Shown in pieces: positions 37,050 through 45,978 of a stretch of 64,000 nucleotides of DNA. The position numbers were made by a program, and so were the translations under genes. Below the pieces are notes generated by a model. That model had not been told where the DNA came from. It did not search any database and saw only the letters and a list, made by a program, of their open reading frames with translations. Positions within the stretch are counted from its first letter, which is position 1. The number at the start of each line of letters is the position of its first letter. This stretch comes from Clostridium punense (GTDB taxonomy: Bacteria; Bacillota; Clostridia; Clostridiales; Clostridiaceae): assembly GCF_017874425.1 (NCBI RefSeq), contig NZ_JAGGLL010000022.1, forward strand, positions 19,804-83,803, read 5' to 3'.

Positions 37050-37397
37050 AATTTTACTCCTTTTTACAAATATTAATATATCTATCCTCCTCTGCTAATA
37101 TTCAAGGGGGATAATCATAATTTTAATGATGTGCAAACCTTCTCACCTTAGTTTATACATAAACTAATAGAATAATTTAAAAGTACCCTGTACTCATGTT
37201 TTTCATTATTTATTATATCTTATAACTAAATGAAATTGAATATAATACCAAATCATTTCCAATATAAACCCTATATCCACTATTACCATAATTACTTGTT
37301 TACTTTCAGTTATAGCCCTAATATGTTACTATTTAACTGTAAAGTACTTGTACTATGGGAATATATTGTAATGTATAGAAAAGGGGGAGAAAACTTG
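37050..37397. other. Divergent spacer between the methyltransferase and diguanylate cyclase genes
   Basis: 348 bp. An open frame in phase with the cyclase gene begins at 37230, but its first 56 codons have an unusual Tyr/His/Asn-rich composition and no RBS, so I treat them as untranslated leader. Confidence 0.5.
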
Positions 37398-38492
37398 ATG
37401 AACGATATATTTATTAACCTCTTATTACTTGTAGCCGCAACCTTTGTCAGTGGTCATTTGTTAAAGGATATATCTGAAGATATTATTAATAGTTTAATTG
37501 GGAAAATCGTATTAGGTATTGGTGGAGGATTACTAGGCATTTTAATGATGATATATACCATTAAGATACAAGATACTACAACCTTACTCGACTTAAGAGT
37601 ATTTGCAATTATGATGGTTTCATATATAGGTGGGCTAATTCCTACCATTGTTTGTGGAATTATTATGTGGATATTTCGTACAACACACTTTGGTGTAAGC
37701 ATATCTTCTGGAGTTTTTCTAATACAGGTAATACTATATATAATATGCTTTTTTATAATTGATAAGAAAAATAAAGACTTTTTAAAAAGGTGGATTCTAA
37801 AAACTCTTACTTCTCTATTTATTTTAATTACTTTTTTTGCTTACCTATTAAAGGATGTAGAAAATGTGATTACGATACTTTTTTTATTTTCTTTGGTTAT
37901 TATATTTGTTGCTATACTAGAATATTACCTGCTGGAGTATGTTCGTAGTTCTAATGAACTATATAGGAAATATAAAAAGGATTCTACGAAAGACTTTCTA
38001 ACTGGACTCTATAATACAAGGCAATTCGACTCCATGTTAAATACTTCCTTTGAAAGAACACTGGAAAATAAAGAGAGGTTATCCTGCCTAATGATAGATA
38101 TTGATCACTTTAAAAAGGTTAATGATACCTATGGCCACCCTATAGGCGATATTGTGCTCAGTGAAGTTGCAAAGGTCATAAGAAATACGGCTAGGAGCAT
38201 TGATGTTGTTGGTAGAATTGGTGGTGAAGAGTTCTGTGCTCTACTTACAAATTGTCCTAAAGATTATGCTATGGAAGTAGCTTTAAGAATAAAAACGGCA
38301 ATTGAAAATTACCATATTCCAATTGGAGAAGGTAAATTTATAAAGGTTACTGTATCTGTGGGAGTTTCCTCATATCCTGAGACATTAACTAATTTGAATG
38401 ACTTAAAAGAGCAGGCTGATGTAGCTCTTTACAATGCAAAGCGAAGTGGTCGAAATAGAGTTTGTGTTAATGATTTTTGTAAAGATTCTTAG
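37398..38492 (+). CDS. Membrane-bound diguanylate cyclase (GGDEF)
   Basis: 364 aa. Five or six membrane helices (1-180) resemble the 5TMR-LYT type sensor. The GGDEF domain follows (about 195-360): KDFLTGLYNTRQFD, MIDIDHFKKVNDTYGHPIGD, and the active-site GGEEF at residues 275-279. An RxxD inhibitory site (RSID) lies five residues before it, so product inhibition by c-di-GMP is expected. It makes c-di-GMP from two GTP. ATG chosen 8 bases after GGGGGAG. No EAL partner nearby. Confidence 0.92.
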   Translation: MNDIFINLLLLVAATFVSGHLLKDISEDIINSLIGKIVLGIGGGLLGILMMIYTIKIQDTTTLLDLRVFAIMMVSYIGGLIPTIVCGIIMWIFRTTHFGVSISSGVFLIQVILYIICFFIIDKKNKDFLKRWILKTLTSLFILITFFAYLLKDVENVITILFLFSLVIIFVAILEYYLLEYVRSSNELYRKYKKDSTKDFLTGLYNTRQFDSMLNTSFERTLENKERLSCLMIDIDHFKKVNDTYGHPIGDIVLSEVAKVIRNTARSIDVVGRIGGEEFCALLTNCPKDYAMEVALRIKTAIENYHIPIGEGKFIKVTVSVGVSSYPETLTNLNDLKEQADVALYNAKRSGRNRVCVNDFCKDS

Positions 38493-38500
38493 ACCATGTT

Positions 38501-38558
38501 ATAGGGAACTAAAATCAAGACTTAATTTATATATTGCTTTTACTTTGCTTCCTATAAA
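38501..38558 (-). repeat. Short dispersed palindromic repeat (GGGAAC family)
   Basis: On the minus strand begins TATAGGAAGCAAAG and ends AATTAAGTCTTGATTTTAGT then TCCC. Directly downstream of the diguanylate cyclase stop. Confidence 0.55.
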
Positions 38559-38604
38559 GGTTTTAAAAGATGAAATTTCACCATGTAAGTTTATAAAAAC
38601 ATAA

Positions 38605-38662
38605 GGCATTTGAAAATAAATAACAAGCCAAACATACTGACTTATTTATTTTTTTAAATGCT
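38605..38662 (+). mobile_element. MITE-like element, copy 6 (58-bp internal deletion)
   Basis: Only the two terminal repeats remain: GGCATTTGAAAATAAATAAC at the left and CTTATTTATTTTTTTAAATG plus CT at the right, flanked on both sides by TAA. The whole interior present in the other copies is missing. Confidence 0.8.
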
Positions 38663-38676
38663 TAAATATAAATAAT

Positions 38677-38770
38677 AAAAGTATGCTAGTTTCTTAGGGT
38701 CTCCATACCTACTAACTTAACAGAGTTAACTGGTATGGGCACCCTATGATTTTTTCTAGCATACTTTTTT
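38677..38770. terminator. Large three-part hairpin, bidirectional terminator
   Basis: About 94 nt fold back on themselves: AAAGTATGCTAG/CTAGCATACTTT outside, AGGGT/ACCCT next, CCATACC/GGTATGG inside. It lies between convergent genes (cyclase on plus, 75-aa gene on minus) with T-rich ends on both strands. It is larger than needed for simple termination, so a small structured RNA is an alternative. Confidence 0.65.
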
Positions 38771-38801
38771 ATAAAAACAACAACTAAAAACATATATTTC
38801 T

Positions 38802-39029
38802 TTAATTGCATGCCACTAATTTTGCCATTGGATTACTTCTTGTAAACTCATTAACTTCTTCTATGTTTCTTGCTTTAAAAATAAGCTTTCCCCCATTTTT
38901 ATTTAAGACTCCTCCACAAAGAAAATGCTTAGAGGCTTCCTTCATTGTATTCTCTATAAAAGACATTCCTTCAAGTCCTTGTCCATCCGCTTTGTACTTT
39001 AACTCTATTAAAAAATCTACGTTACCCAT
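38802..39029 (-). CDS. 75-residue protein with a LexA-type box in its promoter
   Basis: No confident family. The C-terminal half (GGVLNKNGGKLIFKARNIEEVNEFTRSNPMAKL) resembles the YciI-like alpha/beta barrel fold, but the expected catalytic His/Asp pair is not evident. One or two Cys, no signal peptide. GGGGG RBS before ATG. Its promoter has a perfect CGAAC-N4-GTTCG palindrome exactly between -35 and -10, so SOS-type induction by DNA damage is likely (inference). Confidence 0.75.
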   Translation of the reverse strand: MGNVDFLIELKYKADGQGLEGMSFIENTMKEASKHFLCGGVLNKNGGKLIFKARNIEEVNEFTRSNPMAKLVACN

Positions 39030-39070
39030 TTTCTATTCCCCCTAGTTTGTTTCCACAATTAACTATTTAC

Positions 39071-39099
39071 AGTATATCGAACAATTGTTCGCATGTCAA
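39071..39099 (-). promoter_or_regulatory. Promoter with embedded LexA (SOS) box
   Basis: Minus strand TTGACA (39094-39099), 17-bp spacer, TATACT (39071-39076). The spacer contains CGAACAATTGTTCG (39078-39091), a perfect 14-bp palindrome matching the Gram-positive LexA/DinR site CGAAC-N4-GTTCG. A repressor bound there would block RNA polymerase directly. Confidence 0.8.
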
Positions 39100-39437
39100 T
39101 AGCAATCATAAAATTTTATTTTGGTATTGTTAATTTTACTAGCTTGTCTTACAATACAATATGTATGCTTAGAGGATAAAAAATATTACTAAAAAATTTT
39201 AATTATTAAAATTTTAGTGGACCACTCTAGTGTATATAATATAATTTCAAATAATATTTCACTAAACCAGCTAATAAGGAAATGTATCAATAAAAATCTA
39301 GTACTAACTTTATTACTTTTAATTTTAGTTACATAAGAGAATTAAATTATCCTATAAACACTAAGTTTTTATTTTTCTAAGAACTTAGTTCAGATTCAAT
39401 TTAAAATTACATACCTATAACTAAGGAGGATATTTTT
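39100..39437. other. Divergent spacer before the second EamA gene
   Basis: 338 bp, AT-rich. No gene found. It carries the start region of the EamA gene at 39438, but no clear -35/-10 pair stands out. Confidence 0.3.
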
Positions 39438-40388
39438 ATGGGAAGAAAATCTTCAACAATGCCAATCTTTGCTGGTATCACTGCATCTTCTATCTTTGGA
39501 CTTAGCTTTATGTTTTCTAGTGTAGCCTTAAAAATAGTGGATACTTTCACTTTGCTTTCCTTTAGATTTTTATTAGCTTTCGCTATCATGTCTATATTGG
39601 TACTAACAAAGGTTATAAAAGTAGATTACAGTGGTAAAAACCTTAAATCGCTTTTTATTCTTGGATTAATGCAGCCAATAATCTATTTTATCTTTGAAAC
39701 CTATGGAATCAAAAATTCCTCTAGTTCTATCGCCGGAGTAGTAATTGCCCTAATTCCCATAACTGTAGCTGTTTTTTCAGCTTACTTTCTTAAAGAAAGG
39801 CCAACTTCACTTCAATGGATGTTTATCATTACTTCCGTTGTAGGTGTAATTTTCATCATACTAATGGGAGGAAACTCATCTGGTTCAGTAAATTTAATAG
39901 GTTTCTTATGTTTACTTATAGCAGTAATTTCTGCTACAGTATTTAACCTTCTATCAAGAAAGCTTTCTAAGGAATTTACTCCTATAGAAATTACTTATTA
40001 TATGATGGGGCTTGGCGCTATAACTTTTACTTTAATGTCAATAATTCAACATATAACCAAAGGAACTCTAGCACAGTTTTTTCAGCCCCTTGGAAATAAA
40101 AGCTTTGTAATTGCTTTACTATATCTTGGAATACTGTCGTCTATAATTGCTTTCTTATTTATCAATTACTCTTTATCGAAACTTGAAGCTTCTAAGTCTG
40201 CAATTCTTGGAAACTTTTCAACTATAGTTTCTATAATTGCTGGTGTAGTATTTTTAAAAGAAGACTTTAGGTTTTTCCACTTGATTGGTTCTGCCCTAAT
40301 CCTTATAGGTGTTTTTGGAACTAACTATATTGGAAGCAAAATTCCTAAAGAAACTCTTGATATAACTACTGAAGATAAAACCTTATAA
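39438..40388 (+). CDS. EamA/DMT-family transporter
   Basis: 316 aa, ten membrane helices in two EamA repeats. Landmarks include FAGITASSIFGLSFMFSSVAL, PIIYFIFETYGIKNSSSSIAGVVIALIP and the second-repeat KLEASKSAILGNFSTIVSIIAGVVFLKE. Probable exporter of an unidentified metabolite. AAGGAGG RBS. Distant paralogue of the gene at 34878-35867, which is on the opposite strand. Confidence 0.88.
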   Translation: MGRKSSTMPIFAGITASSIFGLSFMFSSVALKIVDTFTLLSFRFLLAFAIMSILVLTKVIKVDYSGKNLKSLFILGLMQPIIYFIFETYGIKNSSSSIAGVVIALIPITVAVFSAYFLKERPTSLQWMFIITSVVGVIFIILMGGNSSGSVNLIGFLCLLIAVISATVFNLLSRKLSKEFTPIEITYYMMGLGAITFTLMSIIQHITKGTLAQFFQPLGNKSFVIALLYLGILSSIIAFLFINYSLSKLEASKSAILGNFSTIVSIIAGVVFLKEDFRFFHLIGSALILIGVFGTNYIGSKIPKETLDITTEDKTL

Positions 40389-40396
40389 AGTAAAAC

Positions 40397-40428
40397 AACT
40401 CCTCATGACTTTTTATCCATGAGGAGTT
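40397..40428. terminator. Bidirectional terminator
   Basis: 11-bp stem AACTCCTCATG/CATGAGGAGTT between the convergent EamA gene and lipoprotein gene; T run on the plus strand, A/T on the minus. Confidence 0.85.
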
Positions 40429-40458
40429 TTCTATAAGCTGCATTATATAATTATATAT

Positions 40459-41193
40459 CTATTGCTCCCTCTCACTAGCTATTTTAAGGTTTTCTGGTAC
40501 AAAACCTTCTTCTGAGTATTTGTAAGTGATTTCAAATTGTGTTAGAGATGAATTTGGATTTGTTCTTGCATCAACTTTTGTCTTAATTTTATTGTTCTCT
40601 AAATAGTGAGTTATAAAAGTACCATATGTTAAATTTTTAAACTCTTCCTCCGCAGTGCTACTAGCTTTATCCTCTAAAGAATAACTAAAATCTTCTCCAT
40701 TTAAGGAAAATACCACTTTATCAGAAGACAAATATGTTTTAACATTATTCTTTGTTACCTCCACAGGATCATCAACCTTCACCTCATCCATAGTTTCTAA
40801 ATCTACAACATGTATCTTTTGTTCGAGGAATCCAGTGCCATATCCCGTTGTAACTATAGTAGCTAGTTCTTCTTTGCCATCATCATTCAAGTCACAAAGC
40901 TGCATATTCGGTGTCTTCATCACACTCTTCCAATTAAATTCCTTATCTACTCCATCCTTATGAAGTAAAAACCTATCGTAACCTGCTTTTTCTCCATCTT
41001 TGCCAAGTAAGTAAATATTCCTATCTGGCATATTTCCAATAACTTTGTAACCTTCCGGAATTTTAAAGGAGTCAGCAGCTACCGCCTTAGTTTCTGTTAT
41101 TGAAGAACTACTTAATTGAGTTTTACTTTGGCAGCCTGTAATGATTACTGTTGCTGCACCAAATGCCATGAGTACTTTTAAGCTTTTTTTCAT
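40459..41193 (-). CDS. Lipoprotein with calcium-binding-like repeat, function unknown
   Basis: 244 aa. A signal peptide with lipobox VIITGC shows a lipid-anchored surface protein. DLNDDGKEELATIVTTGYGTG looks like an FG-GAP/EF-hand-like Ca2+ loop. The remainder is beta-rich with no known domain. ATG chosen 8 bases after GGGG; a GTG three codons earlier is possible. No operon partner. Confidence 0.75.
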   Translation of the reverse strand: MKKSLKVLMAFGAATVIITGCQSKTQLSSSSITETKAVAADSFKIPEGYKVIGNMPDRNIYLLGKDGEKAGYDRFLLHKDGVDKEFNWKSVMKTPNMQLCDLNDDGKEELATIVTTGYGTGFLEQKIHVVDLETMDEVKVDDPVEVTKNNVKTYLSSDKVVFSLNGEDFSYSLEDKASSTAEEEFKNLTYGTFITHYLENNKIKTKVDARTNPNSSLTQFEITYKYSEEGFVPENLKIASEREQ

Positions 41194-41533
41194 CTTTGTC
41201 ACCCCTATAACTCTTTAGTCATGAACAAGCTTCTTTAAACAAGTTCATTCTTAAATAAAACTTTGAAAAAACTTAACCTAAAATAATATAATATCTATTT
41301 AATCTTTATTGTTTTATAATAGGGTAAAGCTTATACTTCCAAAGCATCATTAATTTTCCACACTTTATAGTTATATGGGTGTTTTTACTTTATATTCTAT
41401 TTTGCTAGGTTCTCTAAATTAATTTAAAAGTTGTTCACAAACGCTCCTTTTGCACTCAATGCTCCCTTTAAAATAATAATGTTAATTATTTAAACTTAAT
41501 ATAGTAAGAGACTCATATCATCGGAAACATATA
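41194..41533. other. Gene-free spacer
   Basis: 340 bp between the lipoprotein gene and the small membrane protein gene. AT-rich; no gene, hairpin terminator or clear promoter recognised. Confidence 0.3.
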
Positions 41534-41959
41534 TTACTGATGAACTTTGTTCTTATTTATTACTACTATAATTAAATTAATTACTCCTACTACTATAAAC
41601 AAACAGCCTACTACATAATAGTATTTTAAATAACTAGAACTTGTACCAGCAATTTCGAATACTCCCTTAAGGAAACTAGCAAAATTTAATGTAGCCACTC
41701 CTGAATTGTGCATATTGAAAAACCCTCGAAACCCATGGTTTCCATTAATATGAGGAAAAAGCATATTAATTATCAAATAAAAAAGTGCTCCTCCTAGTAG
41801 TGGATATAAAAACATCCAAGTCATAGCTGGTGAATCAACTCCATGTCCAAAGATATCATAAATCTTATCTGCAATTATAGCCACTAGGGATAAAACTACA
41901 TATACCCATATTATTTTTGCAAATTGTTTTTTACTATTTCCCTTATTAATATCCAACAT
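41534..41959 (-). CDS. Four-helix membrane protein, function unknown
   Basis: About 141 aa, four membrane helices (IIWVYVVLSLVAIIAD; FLYPLLGGALFYLIINMLF; a third around FASFLKGVFEIAG; YYVVGCLFIVVGVINLIIVVI). No recognised family. It overlaps the 3' end of the phosphodiester glycosidase gene, so the two are translationally coupled. The start is uncertain: GTG at 41971, TTG at 41965 or ATG at 41959. A membrane partner of the glycosidase is plausible but unproven. Confidence 0.65.
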   Translation of the reverse strand: MLDINKGNSKKQFAKIIWVYVVLSLVAIIADKIYDIFGHGVDSPAMTWMFLYPLLGGALFYLIINMLFPHINGNHGFRGFFNMHNSGVATLNFASFLKGVFEIAGTSSSYLKYYYVVGCLFIVVGVINLIIVVINKNKVHQ

Positions 41960-42905
41960 AGACAATGTCACTCACCTTTCTTTCTCCAATACTCTTACCG
42001 CTAGTAGGATTGTTTATAACTTCTCCATTAAAATACATAGTTGAAGATCCTCCACCATCTAAATTATAAGCAGTGGTACAGTTTCTCTCCTTAAACTCCT
42101 GAGCAAGTTGGAGAAGGGAAAGTCCTTCACTATCGCTAGTTCGTCCATCTGATACAATTACAACATAATGAAGCTTAGAAATCTGTCCAATTGCAGTTCT
42201 TGGATTACTTGACATAGCTTGCCCCACTTCACTAGAGCTGTTTACAACAATATTCCCATTCTCTACAAGTCCAGGACCAAAGGATAATACCTGCCATGCT
42301 CCTTTATTACTTAATGAATCTAAAGCCACTTCACTCTCAGCGACAACTGATAAATTTCCCTCCTTGTCTATAACTAGTGCTTCATTATCACCACTTCTAG
42401 CTATATTTCTGTAGGATATACCATTACGCAGTACATATCCACCATCTCTAAAGCCATAAAAATCCCCATTTACAGCAAAGATAGCCTTATTACTTTCGGC
42501 TATATCTGAGGTTGTAGCAGTTATGTTTCTTCCATAGGTATTATTTGCAAGAGCAGTTTTTAAGTACTCAGCATTAGAGATCTGTATATCTGCAACATAT
42601 ATATTTGAATTGTATTTTCGTACAGTTTCAATAGTAATTTTAATATTTTCATCTACATAAGATTTGTCCGTAATTGTTGCTGTTTCCTGAGTTTCTGATT
42701 TCATTGAACTATCCTTTGTTGAGGATTTAGAGTTTGAAGTCGACGGTGTTGATCCGATAGTTTTTGATTCAGTTGCCTTTGCTGAAATATTTGTTATTGA
42801 CTTTGGTAGCACAAAAGTGTCTACGAGTGTAAAGGTAATAGCTCCAGTAAGTATGATTGAATACAACGCTGCCCACCTATAGGGCTTAGATAAAATTTTT
42901 TTCAT
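41946..42905 (-). CDS. Phosphodiester glycosidase (NAGPA domain) envelope protein
   Basis: 319 aa. Basic N-terminus, one membrane helix (about 12-34), a Ser/Thr-rich linker (about 45-80) and a C-terminal NAGPA/PF09992 domain. Family motifs are AVNGDFYGFRDGGYVLRNG, SFGPGLVENG, NPRTAIGQ, VVSDGRTSDSEGLSL and NLDGGGSSTMYFNG. These enzymes act on phosphodiester-linked sugars in exopolysaccharide or wall polymers. ATG chosen about 12 bases after GAAAGG; earlier starts lack an RBS. Probably works outside the membrane with the neighbouring glycosyltransferase's product. Confidence 0.88.
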   Translation of the reverse strand: MKKILSKPYRWAALYSIILTGAITFTLVDTFVLPKSITNISAKATESKTIGSTPSTSNSKSSTKDSSMKSETQETATITDKSYVDENIKITIETVRKYNSNIYVADIQISNAEYLKTALANNTYGRNITATTSDIAESNKAIFAVNGDFYGFRDGGYVLRNGISYRNIARSGDNEALVIDKEGNLSVVAESEVALDSLSNKGAWQVLSFGPGLVENGNIVVNSSSEVGQAMSSNPRTAIGQISKLHYVVIVSDGRTSDSEGLSLLQLAQEFKERNCTTAYNLDGGGSSTMYFNGEVINNPTSGKSIGERKVSDIVYVGY

Positions 42906-43024
42906 TTCCTCTTTCATCCTTTCTTTTTTAATGTACAAATCTATTTTTAAGCCACAATTTCTAGCTTAATAACTTTTAGAACTTTTGTTAAAAAATATTT
43001 AAAAAGTCCCTAAGTTTTTATTTA

Positions 43025-43217
43025 GGCATCTTCAAAAAATAAATAAGTCAATCTGCTCGTCTATTTTGTGCTATACTGCGTCAGCAGAACCCTTTGATAG
43101 CTCTACTATCTGAGGAACCTGTTTCCTTCTCTGCACAAGCTTGCTTGTGAACACAAGCTTGCTTGTGAACACAAAATAGCCTTCACATCTTTGACTTGTT
43201 ATTTATTTTCAGATGCC
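43025..43217 (-). mobile_element. MITE-like palindromic element, copy 4 (long form)
   Basis: 193 bp, same 36-bp double-palindrome insertion as copy 3. Exact TTA duplications on both sides. It is inserted at the stop codon of the glycosyltransferase gene: removing it restores GGT AAA TAA, while with it the frame reads GGT AAG GCA TCT GAA AAT AAA TAA. Confidence 0.9.
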
Positions 43218-44230
43218 TTACCAAATACAAATTTTCTTTGAGACCAGTAACTGAAAAAGAAAATTGTTATTTCAGTTAAAATTTTAGCTAAGAATAAAGA
43301 TAGTCCTACGACGCTGTAATATATATCAATTACTCCATAGTTTAAAAGCATTATAATGGCCACAAGTATAAAATACCTAGGGAGGGAAGTTTTAATAGAT
43401 ACATGCTTTAACTTTGAAAATACATAAAGTTTATTTACTGTGTAATTAAATATTGCACTGCAAATTCTTGCTCCTACTACTGCTAGAAATAAATTTGAAG
43501 TAAAAAGCTGTATTAGTCCTAAAAGTAGAAAATCAAGTACTCCTGATAGAAGAGAAGACATACTGAATTTAATAATAGGTAGATAAACCTTTAAAGAATC
43601 CTTTAAGGGGTGAAAATGAGAAGATTTATTTTCTTCTATATACACTGTGTCTATATCAATCTCATAAAAGTTGTAACCAGCGGAGGAGGCCCCCAAGAGC
43701 ATATTCATTTCATATTCAAATCTATCACCAGAAATCTCACAAAGCCAAGGTAGCATTTTCATCGAAAAGCCACGAAGACCTGTTTGGGTATCATGAACCT
43801 TAGTGCCACTAGCAAAAGAAAATATAAATCTTGTTACACTATTCCCAAGCCTACTACGTAGAGGAACCTTTCCAACAAATCTTCTAGTTCCAAGCATTAA
43901 AGAATCCTTGTGCTCTTTTATAGCCTCTGCAACTCTTATAATATCCCTTGGTAAGTGTTGTCCATCGCAGTCGGCAGTAACAACTCCAGTAACTTCTTTA
44001 GTTTGCTCTATATATTTAAAGCCAGTTTTTAAGGCAGCTCCCTTTCCTCTGTTTCTCTCATGGGTTAAAATAGTACAACCAAGACTGGAAACTTCATCAA
44101 ATATATGTTTATATTTTTCCCCACTGCCATCATCTACTACTACAAAGCCATATTCACACTGATCCTTTAAATCTCTTACTAACTTAATTAATTTTTCACT
44201 AGGCTCATAGGCTGGGATTAAAACTATCAT
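43199..44230 (-). CDS. Family 2 glycosyltransferase fused to a GtrA membrane domain
   Basis: 343 aa. Residues 1-210 are a GT2 fold: IVLIPAYEPSEKLIKLV, FVVVDDGSGEKY (nucleotide-binding DD), and TADCDGQHLPRDI (DxD). Residues about 220-335 form four GtrA helices. Such proteins load sugars such as glucose onto a lipid carrier or flip them for wall decoration. Its last five residues (ASENK) are encoded by the mobile element; the ancestral protein would have ended at VFGK. GGAGGG RBS. Confidence 0.9.
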   Translation of the reverse strand: MIVLIPAYEPSEKLIKLVRDLKDQCEYGFVVVDDGSGEKYKHIFDEVSSLGCTILTHERNRGKGAALKTGFKYIEQTKEVTGVVTADCDGQHLPRDIIRVAEAIKEHKDSLMLGTRRFVGKVPLRSRLGNSVTRFIFSFASGTKVHDTQTGLRGFSMKMLPWLCEISGDRFEYEMNMLLGASSAGYNFYEIDIDTVYIEENKSSHFHPLKDSLKVYLPIIKFSMSSLLSGVLDFLLLGLIQLFTSNLFLAVVGARICSAIFNYTVNKLYVFSKLKHVSIKTSLPRYFILVAIIMLLNYGVIDIYYSVVGLSLFLAKILTEITIFFFSYWSQRKFVFGKASENK

Positions 44231-44354
44231 AACTTGCCCTCCTCCACTTTTATCTATGAGCTTATTTTATAAAATCAACCTTAAACATACCTTAAATAAA
44301 CTTTCTGATGAAAACAGGTTGCTGTAAAACTAATACTTATTAAATTAAGACAAA

Positions 44355-44395
44355 AACCCTGCATAGTAGAGAGCTAGTCTCCATTATGCAGGGTT
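44355..44395 (-). terminator. Terminator of the S41 lipoprotein gene
   Basis: 11-bp stem AACCCTGCATA/TATGCAGGGTT with a 19-base loop, 66 bp after the stop codon at 44461. Confidence 0.75.
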
Positions 44396-44460
44396 ATAAT
44401 ATTAAGTTGAGTTATAAAAGTTAATATTAGATTTATTGGCTTGAATTTATAGAAGTTTTT

Positions 44461-45978
44461 CTATTTCTTAAACTCTTCAAGATCATAGTAATCTATAAAT
44501 TTCAAAACTTTATCTAAACTCGCAGTACTATTTACCCAGATATCTGGAGTAAATCCATTTAACTCAAAGTTATCAATATCAGGACAAACATAAACTCCTG
44601 AAGGAACATTTAACCTAATATTGGAATTTTGCAGTTTATACCTGATAGGGTTGTAGGTAATGTTGGCTCCATTAGTATTTGTTCCTACTAATATTACATT
44701 TTTCATATTACAAAGTCTTCTTATAAATCCTTCTCCTGATGAAGCCACATTAGTATCTATTAACGCAATTATCAATTTATCATTATCTGCTAAAGCTGTA
44801 TCAACTTCAAACTTGCTTTCAAACACGAATCTATCAAGATTATTACTATAGTCAGTGTTATCCCCATAGAAGTATTTTCTTTGAGATAAAACGGGTTCAC
44901 TATATAATTCACCCATTACACGTTTTTCAGTATTAGGTATGCCCATTTTTTCAGTAATTCTATTTAATGCTAAAAATGCACCGCCATAATTACCTCTCAA
45001 ATCCATCACAGTTATGTTATATTCCTTCAACTTATCTTTTGTTTCGTTTATTTTTGTAACCGCTATATTCTCATCAATCTTATTAAAGTTTACCACAGGA
45101 ATATTATTGCTCATGTCAAGACTAAAGCAATCTTTGAAGTCATAGTTAACTTCCTTTTCCGTTTTAAAGTTTACAGTGTCCTCAAATTTTTCACCTTTAC
45201 TTTCATAAGAAATTTTTATTGGCAATTCAGGTGTTTCCACAGTATACTTATAACTTTGTTTCATATATTCTAGCTTTACTTTGCTCCATGTAGTAAATCC
45301 TAACTCATATGTTAGCTTTCCTTCCTCATTTATAGTAAGCTTAAGATAATCTTCAAGGTTATCTTTTGAGTCTACTGATTTTAAATAGTATTTTTTATTA
45401 TTACTAACTTTATATATTCCTTTATCATCTCTAAGAAAAGGCTCTTCTTCATAAGAATAATATAAATTTAACTCATCTTCTTCGCCAATTTGGAAATGGC
45501 CATCCTTTATAAAAGTTAAATTACTTCTCAACAACTTAACAAAATCTCCATTACTTATTTCCTTAGAAGTATTTATTTTATCAGTTATTTCTTCTTTTGC
45601 TTTATTAAAGGTAGTATCCCCTCCAAAGTAATTGTAAAGAGAATAGGAAGACTTAAGCAATTTAAAAAAGGATTCTACATCTGTTATAGCTTCATTTCTT
45701 GTTAATAACTTACTCTCCTCAAAAGGCTTCATATCTTTACTTGGAAGCATAGCTTCTATTTCTCCTTCTTTAAATACCACCTTATCTCTAGAAGGATTAC
45801 CAGTATACTTATTAATATCAGGTAAAGGCTTTTTATGAAATGCCTCTCTATTTTCATTTATATTTTTCAATAAACCTTTAAATTCTTCCTCCTTTGCTAG
45901 AGGTTTTTCATGACACCCTGTAATAATACTCATTGATAAAATAAGCATTGCTGCTAGAACTTTTTTTATCCTCATCAT
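44461..45978 (-). CDS. S41-family (tail-specific-like) peptidase lipoprotein
   Basis: 505 aa from ATG 45978; the frame opens at 45996 and the start is uncertain. Lipobox IITGC gives a surface lipoprotein. The C-terminal half shows the S41 fold: VVNFNKIDEN, VMDLRGNYGG, LIDTNVASSGEGF with the nucleophile serine, then LVGTNTNGANI and VPSGVYVCPDI. No PDZ domain is obvious. Probably a secreted protease of unknown target. The catalytic SSGE motif is intact, unlike the two S41-like proteins at 46816-50457. Confidence 0.83.
   Translation of the reverse strand: MMRIKKVLAAMLILSMSIITGCHEKPLAKEEEFKGLLKNINENREAFHKKPLPDINKYTGNPSRDKVVFKEGEIEAMLPSKDMKPFEESKLLTRNEAITDVESFFKLLKSSYSLYNYFGGDTTFNKAKEEITDKINTSKEISNGDFVKLLRSNLTFIKDGHFQIGEEDELNLYYSYEEEPFLRDDKGIYKVSNNKKYYLKSVDSKDNLEDYLKLTINEEGKLTYELGFTTWSKVKLEYMKQSYKYTVETPELPIKISYESKGEKFEDTVNFKTEKEVNYDFKDCFSLDMSNNIPVVNFNKIDENIAVTKINETKDKLKEYNITVMDLRGNYGGAFLALNRITEKMGIPNTEKRVMGELYSEPVLSQRKYFYGDNTDYSNNLDRFVFESKFEVDTALADNDKLIIALIDTNVASSGEGFIRRLCNMKNVILVGTNTNGANITYNPIRYKLQNSNIRLNVPSGVYVCPDIDNFELNGFTPDIWVNSTASLDKVLKFIDYYDLEEFKK

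Noticed and set aside
37230..37397. N-terminal extension of the diguanylate cyclase
   Set aside because: No RBS at 37230 and odd Tyr/His/Asn-rich sequence; GGGGGAG before the ATG at 37398 decides the start.
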